A DNA stretch of 64,000 nt from the NCBI GenBank assembly GCA_963803775.1, contig CAWDNS010000006.1, positions 310,001-374,000 on the forward strand, read 5' to 3'. Under the pieces are notes generated by a model that ran no database searches, had not been told where the DNA came from, and saw only the letters and a program-made list of their open reading frames with translations. The position numbers and the translations under genes are program-made. The DNA comes from JABCZH01 sp963803775. Lineage in GTDB: Bacteria; Acidobacteriota; Terriglobia; Terriglobales; Acidobacteriaceae. Every line of letters starts with the position of its first letter. The stretch's first letter is position 1. Below, piece after piece: positions 59,984-64,000 of the stretch.

Positions 59984-60568
59984 ATGAAACGGCTGCTGCT
60001 ATGTTTGCTCGTAGGCTTGACGTTCGCCGGCACTCTGCGCGCACAAGACCAAGACGAAAAGGCCAAAGACCCAGTCCTGCAAGATTCGGACAGATTCTTT
60101 CTGCCCAAAGACACGCTTTGGGGATACGCGCAGTTCGACCTTGCGCCCCCGCACAACGAAATCGATCCCAACCTGTGCGCCAGCAACGCTGGTACCTATG
60201 GGGGCGTCAATGCGCCTTGCAGCCTATTCGCCCGCTACATGCTTTCCGGGCTGCTCGAGGTGCGTCCCTTCGGCAAAGGCCAGTTGCGCCGGTTCATGGT
60301 TTGGGGACAGCCGTCGTTTCTATTCGGCAAGACCATCCCACAGACGTTGTACACTTGGTCACCCGATGCCATCGGTATCGAGCATTCCTGGGGTGCGGCG
60401 GTCTACATCGCCAAAGGGTTCGATGTCCGCTTCACCCAGCATTTTCCCTTCGACCGCTTAGGCGCACGCGATAAAACCCTCGGCCCCGCCGACCTGGGTA
60501 ACAATGGCCCTTGGGGACGGTACAACGCTATCGGAGTGAGAAAGACTTTTGGTACGAGGAGATGGTGA
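59984..60568 (+). CDS. Secreted hypothetical protein, possible outer-membrane beta protein
   Basis: 194 residues with signal peptide (LLLCLLVGLTFAGTLRAQ). The mature part has amphipathic beta strands (LWGYAQFDLAPP, LRRFMVWGQPSFLFGK, AAVYIAKGFDVRFTQHF) and ends FGTRRW. The strand periodicity suggests a small beta-barrel or surface protein, but the C-terminus lacks a clear OMP terminal Phe, ending in Trp. GGAGG lies just before the ATG. It follows the kinase by 100 bases and could be co-regulated; no function is known to me. Confidence 0.7.
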   Translation: MKRLLLCLLVGLTFAGTLRAQDQDEKAKDPVLQDSDRFFLPKDTLWGYAQFDLAPPHNEIDPNLCASNAGTYGGVNAPCSLFARYMLSGLLEVRPFGKGQLRRFMVWGQPSFLFGKTIPQTLYTWSPDAIGIEHSWGAAVYIAKGFDVRFTQHFPFDRLGARDKTLGPADLGNNGPWGRYNAIGVRKTFGTRRW

Positions 60569-60627
60569 AGGATTTTTGTGGGTTTTCAACGGTGGTGTGC
60601 GTCTTGGAGGGGAATTGAAAATCCGTC

Positions 60628-60924
60628 TCAGGGGCAGGCGTTAACATTCGATCTACATGCCCGCTCCAATAAAAGCACAGCCACAGGAGTAAACGCAGCT
60701 AACGGTGCGCCGACAAGTAGCCAAAGGCCCCGCTTTCCTTCGGCGATGATTCTCGCCAGAACAATTACTGCCCACAGCCCACTTAGCCAAACGCTAACCT
60801 TCAGTATGGGATCGTAGGGGTACATGCGCGGCCCGAAGCAGCTTGCTGCCGCGACGATAAGCGAGGTGATGAGCCACCACCGGAGTTTGGTACTTACCTT
60901 CAAGACATTCTGCCTGTGCGCCAT
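60628..60924 (-). CDS. Small three-helix membrane protein
   Basis: 98 residues with three hydrophobic segments: WWLITSLIVAAASCF, VSVWLSGLWAVIVLARI and LWLLVGAPLAAFTPVAVLLLE. There is no recognised motif. It lies convergent with the secreted beta protein and 34 bases downstream of the bactofilin-like gene on the same strand. The start codon has only a weak ribosome site, so the call is moderate. Confidence 0.5.
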   Translation of the reverse strand: MAHRQNVLKVSTKLRWWLITSLIVAAASCFGPRMYPYDPILKVSVWLSGLWAVIVLARIIAEGKRGLWLLVGAPLAAFTPVAVLLLERACRSNVNACP

Positions 60925-60957
60925 CGAACTCCCGACGGGAGCTGACCAGCCCCTGTA

Positions 60958-61455
60958 CTACGCCGCCGCTGCGGCCACCAGCCGCCTGCGCTGAAACAGC
61001 CAGATAATCAGTGCCACGAATCCGCCGAAAAGCACCAGCGGTGCGACCAGGATCAGCAGCATCCACCCGGCTCCTCCCAGTGAGGTGACATCGCCAGCGA
61101 TTTTGGACTGCGGGTCGCGCTTTACCATGCCGGCAATCGCCGCGACATCGCTCGCAATCTGGGTACCGGTCTGCAACCGGATGTCGCCCACTACAGTCGT
61201 TGCACCTCCCGCCAGCTGTGCACCCTGCTCCAGGACTATGCTTCCGCCCACGGCCACCGCGTCTCCCGCGACTTGCCCACGGATGTAGATCGAACAGCCA
61301 ACGCAGACCAAATCGCCGGCTTTGTCCTGTGGCTGAATATAGATGTCGCGGCCAATATGAACTTGGTCAGAGTTCTGTTCGGCAACCAGCGGAGTCGAAA
61401 AGAGGGCACCCACGACAACTAGAAGCATCACAGCATACAGGAAAATTCGAGGCAT
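60958..61455 (-). CDS. Exported polymer-forming (bactofilin-like) repeat protein
   Basis: 165 residues from ATG 61455, chosen because GGGGGG lies upstream and the first residues form a signal peptide (IFLYAVMLLVVVGALFSTPLVA). A right-handed beta-helix repeat follows with six-residue periodicity (VHIGRDIYIQP, GDAVAVGGSIVLEQGAQLAGGATTVVGDIRL), similar to bactofilins, and a C-terminal transmembrane helix (WMLLILVAPLVLFGGFVALIIWLF) with a basic end. Unlike cytoplasmic bactofilins it has a signal peptide, so it would be an envelope-bound repeat protein. Confidence 0.7.
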   Translation of the reverse strand: MPRIFLYAVMLLVVVGALFSTPLVAEQNSDQVHIGRDIYIQPQDKAGDLVCVGCSIYIRGQVAGDAVAVGGSIVLEQGAQLAGGATTVVGDIRLQTGTQIASDVAAIAGMVKRDPQSKIAGDVTSLGGAGWMLLILVAPLVLFGGFVALIIWLFQRRRLVAAAAA

Positions 61456-61534
61456 ACATTTCCCCCCGGCATTCGTGCTCACCTAATAGTACGCCGCTTC
61501 AGTCCTCAAAGTTCCGCCTTAAATGCATGTAATT

Positions 61535-61984
61535 TCATGGATCTGGATGCCTCGTCTTTAGGCAATAGTTCCGTACATCTCCGAATGCCGTCACGCCAAT
61601 GTGGCCGATCGACATCCAGCGCTCGAGCGTATGGTGTCCGGTGCGATGGAGGATATACGAGATTCCAACCGAGGTCATGGTTCCCGCTGCCTCCAGTGCG
61701 GCAAACCCCGCGGAGTTATTCACTACCACGTCGGGCAGAAGAATCTCCTGCCGCCCGCGAGCCTGGAAGTTGCGCGTCGAGGCATAGTCCATGCCGCGAG
61801 TGACCGCAACGCCTGAAAACAACAGAATGTTGGTTCGATCCCAGAAGGCGTGCACGGGAGCTGGTCGCGGAGCGTCAGGAACAGCTTGCTCGGTTCGCTG
61901 TGTGGGTTGCGTCTGAGCTGTCGCCAGACCGCAGATCGTTAGACTCAGAAGAAGCAGCAGCCCCAGCAATTCTTTCCAACCCAT
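61535..61984 (-). CDS. Secreted hypothetical protein
   Basis: 149 residues with signal peptide (LLGLLLLLSLTICGLATAQ) and a Pro-rich linker, then a mainly helical domain (DRTNILLFSGVAVTRGMDYASTRNF, VVVNNSAGFAALEAAGTMTSVGISYILHRTGHHTLERW). The glycine-alanine spacing suggests membrane-associated helices. Conserved in the acidobacterial type of small exported proteins; function unknown. Confidence 0.65.
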   Translation of the reverse strand: MGWKELLGLLLLLSLTICGLATAQTQPTQRTEQAVPDAPRPAPVHAFWDRTNILLFSGVAVTRGMDYASTRNFQARGRQEILLPDVVVNNSAGFAALEAAGTMTSVGISYILHRTGHHTLERWMSIGHIGVTAFGDVRNYCLKTRHPDP

Positions 61985-62070
61985 TTCAGCATTCTAACGG
62001 TGAATGTCGCTACTTCGAAATACTGAAGAAACACCACGCCGGCTGTTTCCCCTGTCTCCTACTCACCCTT

Positions 62071-62103
62071 TATAATTGTTGGTTCCCTGAACTCTTGCGG
62101 AGG
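62071..62103 (+). promoter_or_regulatory. -10 element and ribosome site of icd
   Basis: TATAAT at 62071-62076 is a perfect -10 but has no clear -35 at 17 bases. GGAGG at 62099-62103 lies 6 bases before the icd ATG. Confidence 0.5.
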
Positions 62104-62109
62104 ATGTGA

Positions 62110-63537
62110 ATGGCAGTGTCTTACAACGGTCTCGCTGTGCCTCCCGATGGTGCAACCATCGGCTACCTCAACGGGCGCTATTCGGTTCCCGACAATCCCA
62201 TCATTCCTTTTATAGAAGGTGACGGCACTGGCCGTGACATTTGGAAGGCCTCGGTGCGTGTGTTCGACGCCGCGGTAGAAAAGGCTTACAGCGGCAAGCG
62301 CCGCGTGGCCTGGTACGAGGTCTTTGCGGGAGAGAAAGCCTACTCCAAATTCAAGAACTGGCTGCCGGATGACACCGTCGACGCCATCCGTGAATTCCGC
62401 GTTGCCATCAAAGGTCCTCTGACTACGCCCGTGGGTGGAGGAATTCGCTCGCTGAACGTCGCCCTGCGCCAGATCCTCGATCTCTACGCCTGCGTTCGTC
62501 CGGTCAGATATTACAAAGGGACTCCGTCACCGGTGAAAAACCCAGAGCGCATGGATATCGTCATCTATCGCGAAAATACCGAAGACGTTTATGCCGGCAT
62601 CGAGTGGGAAGAGGGAACTCCTGACTGTCTCCGGCTGATCGAATTTCTCAACAAAGACATGCTGAAGGGCAGCAAAAAGCAAGTCCGGCTCGATTCCGGT
62701 GTAGGCATCAAACCCATCTCCGTTAGCGGAACCAAACGACTGGTGCGTGTTGCGATTCAGTTTGCCCTCGATAGTGGCCGCAAGACCGTCACCCTGGTGC
62801 ACAAAGGAAACATTCAGAAGTTCACCGAGGGCGCGTTTCGCAAATGGGGTTATGAACTCGCAACCGAGGAGTTTCGCAGCCAGGTGGTGACCGAACGCGA
62901 GAGCTGGATTCTCGACAATAAAGACAAAAACCCCAACCTCACGGCCGAAGAAAACGCCAGCCTCATCGAACCCGGCCTGGAGTTCGCGGCTGAAGCCTTC
63001 CGCCAATCGGTGTACCAGGAAGTACGCGACGTTCTTGATGCCATATATGCTACTCACGGCAAAGGTGCATGGAAGAAGAAGCTGATCGTCAACGACCGCA
63101 TTGCCGATTCCGTCTTTCAGCAAGTCATTACCCGGGCGGATGAGTATTCGGTGCTGGCCACGCCTAATCTAAATGGCGACTACATCTCCGATGCCTGTGC
63201 CGCGCAGGTTGGTGGATTGGGCATCGCTCCCGGCGCCAACATCGGCGACGGCTATGCCATCTTCGAGGCCACGCACGGCACTGCTCCTAAGTATGCCGAT
63301 AAAGATGTCATCAATCCTGGTTCGGTGATCTTGTCTGGCGTGATGATGTTCCGCTTGCTGGGTTGGAACGAAGCTGCCGATTTGATCGAGCAGGGAATGG
63401 AACGCACCATCGAGCAAAAGAAAGTCACGTATGATTTCGAGCGGCTCATGCCCGGCGCCACCAAAGTCAGCACCAGCGAATTCGCAGGCTACATTATCGA
63501 GAACATGGACGCGGCCGTGCTGAGCGGGACGCGATGA
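62110..63537 (+). CDS. icd: NADP-type isocitrate dehydrogenase
   Basis: 475-residue type I isocitrate dehydrogenase converting isocitrate to 2-oxoglutarate in the TCA cycle. Motifs: FIEGDGTGRDIW, the phosphorylation-type loop GGGIRSLNVALRQ with its Ser and Asn-Arg set, YRENTEDVYAGIEW, VHKGNIQKFTEGAF, the metal-binding D in YISDACAAQVGG and the adenine loop FEATHGTAPKYADKD. Length is longer than E. coli Icd (416) because of insertions near the middle (ITDNKDKNPNLTAEEN). Followed by mdh after a palindromic repeat. Confidence 0.97.
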   Translation: MAVSYNGLAVPPDGATIGYLNGRYSVPDNPIIPFIEGDGTGRDIWKASVRVFDAAVEKAYSGKRRVAWYEVFAGEKAYSKFKNWLPDDTVDAIREFRVAIKGPLTTPVGGGIRSLNVALRQILDLYACVRPVRYYKGTPSPVKNPERMDIVIYRENTEDVYAGIEWEEGTPDCLRLIEFLNKDMLKGSKKQVRLDSGVGIKPISVSGTKRLVRVAIQFALDSGRKTVTLVHKGNIQKFTEGAFRKWGYELATEEFRSQVVTERESWILDNKDKNPNLTAEENASLIEPGLEFAAEAFRQSVYQEVRDVLDAIYATHGKGAWKKKLIVNDRIADSVFQQVITRADEYSVLATPNLNGDYISDACAAQVGGLGIAPGANIGDGYAIFEATHGTAPKYADKDVINPGSVILSGVMMFRLLGWNEAADLIEQGMERTIEQKKVTYDFERLMPGATKVSTSEFAGYIIENMDAAVLSGTR

Positions 63538-63539
63538 AT

Positions 63540-63617
63540 CTTAACCTCAGAGGACACAGAGGAACACAGAGTTCTATCCCGGCGCCGCTGTGCTCCTCTT
63601 TGTCCTCTGTGGTTAAG
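63540..63617. repeat. CTCTGTG-type palindromic repeat, full inverted pair (locus F)
   Basis: 30-base arms (63540-63569 and 63588-63617) with three mismatches around an 18-base loop, between icd and mdh. It could act as a terminator-like or processing hairpin between two metabolic genes. Confidence 0.8.
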
Positions 63618-63645
63618 CTTTTACTAATGCTGGAAAGGACTCTTC

Positions 63646-64000
63646 ATGCGCAATAAAGTCACGATCGTAGGCTCTGGAAACGTAGGTGCCACTGCCGCTC
63701 ACTGGATCGCCTCCAAAGAATTAGCTGATGTCGTCCTCATCGACATCGTCGATGGCGTTCCCCAGGGCAAAGGTCTCGATCTGCTCGAAGCCATGCCTAT
63801 CGAGAAGCGCGACTCCCACGTCCTCGGCACCAATGACTACGCCGACACCGCCAACTCCGACATCGTAGTCATCACCGCCGGCATCCCCCGCAAGCCCGGT
63901 ATGAGCCGTGACGACCTGCTCAACACCAACCACAAGATCATGAAAGATGTGGTGAGCAAAGCGGTTCAGTACTCACCGAAATGCATCCTCATCATCGTGT
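63646..64000 (+). CDS. mdh: Malate dehydrogenase, 5' part (runs off the window)
   Basis: 118 codons before the window ends. MRNKVTIVGSGNVGATAAHWIA is the NAD-binding Rossmann motif (GxGxxG); IDIVDGVPQGKGLDLLEA carries the acidic residue that selects NAD; VVITAGIPRKPGMSRDDLL is the substrate-binding Arg loop. This is the lactate-dehydrogenase-like type of malate dehydrogenase seen in many bacteria. It lies 108 bases after icd, so a TCA-cycle gene pair is likely. C-terminus not seen. Confidence 0.93.
   Translation, partial: MRNKVTIVGSGNVGATAAHWIASKELADVVLIDIVDGVPQGKGLDLLEAMPIEKRDSHVLGTNDYADTANSDIVVITAGIPRKPGMSRDDLLNTNHKIMKDVVSKAVQYSPKCILIIV

Overview
The window looks like chromosomal DNA of an Acidobacteriota member, probably class Terriglobia; the genus cannot be resolved by eye. 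The main reason is seven consecutive large permeases with the N-terminal signature of the ADOP family (acidobacterial duplicated orphan permeases). Supporting signs are a GloVer-repeat secreted protein, many small secreted proteins, and several families of palindromic intergenic repeats.

Layout. 1-3300: 5' part of a secreted protein gene, tRNA-Arg(CCU) with a good promoter, and a minus-strand mlaE-mlaF-mlaD lipid-transport operon whose MlaD carries an OmpA-like tail. 3300-8700: DEAD-box RNA helicase with terminator, a receiver-PilZ protein, a GAF/PAS hybrid histidine kinase and a TetR regulator. 8850-16250: secreted TPR protein, hemerythrin-like protein and a polyamine locus: agmatine deiminase, N-carbamoylputrescine amidase, a deoxyhypusine-synthase-like enzyme and pyruvoyl-dependent arginine decarboxylase, interrupted by the GloVer protein. 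Together these could convert arginine to agmatine, then putrescine, then probably homospermidine. 16400-29300: mostly secreted or conserved single genes, including a beta-propeller-like ORF whose lipoprotein signal is in another frame, LysR coupled to a POTRA-only protein, a seven-repeat FG-GAP-like protein, DUF2252, a guanidino-group hydrolase, an alpha/beta hydrolase, PilZ and a FabF-like ketosynthase.

29480-34720 is a small rearranged accessory island. It holds a UbiD decarboxylase with an in-frame palindromic insertion, a HigBA toxin-antitoxin pair, a degenerate copy of the ubiD 3' end, a broken FRG-domain gene beside inverted 51-bp repeats, an orphan antitoxin, and two MITE-like elements bracketing a PD-(D/E)XK endonuclease.

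34949-59883 is a 25-kb same-strand gene run: HlyD/MacA-type adaptor, MacB-type ATPase, five ADOP permeases, a second ATPase with altered signature and D-loop residues, two more ADOPs, a TolC-type outer membrane factor, a sigma-54 type response regulator and an NtrY-like histidine kinase. Overlaps or short gaps join nearly all members. The content is that of a tripartite ABC efflux or envelope machine with interchangeable permeases and its own two-component control. 59984-64000 holds small envelope proteins, then icd and the start of mdh.

Intergenic regions repeatedly carry a palindromic repeat built from CTTTGTG/CTCTGTG units, found at six loci.
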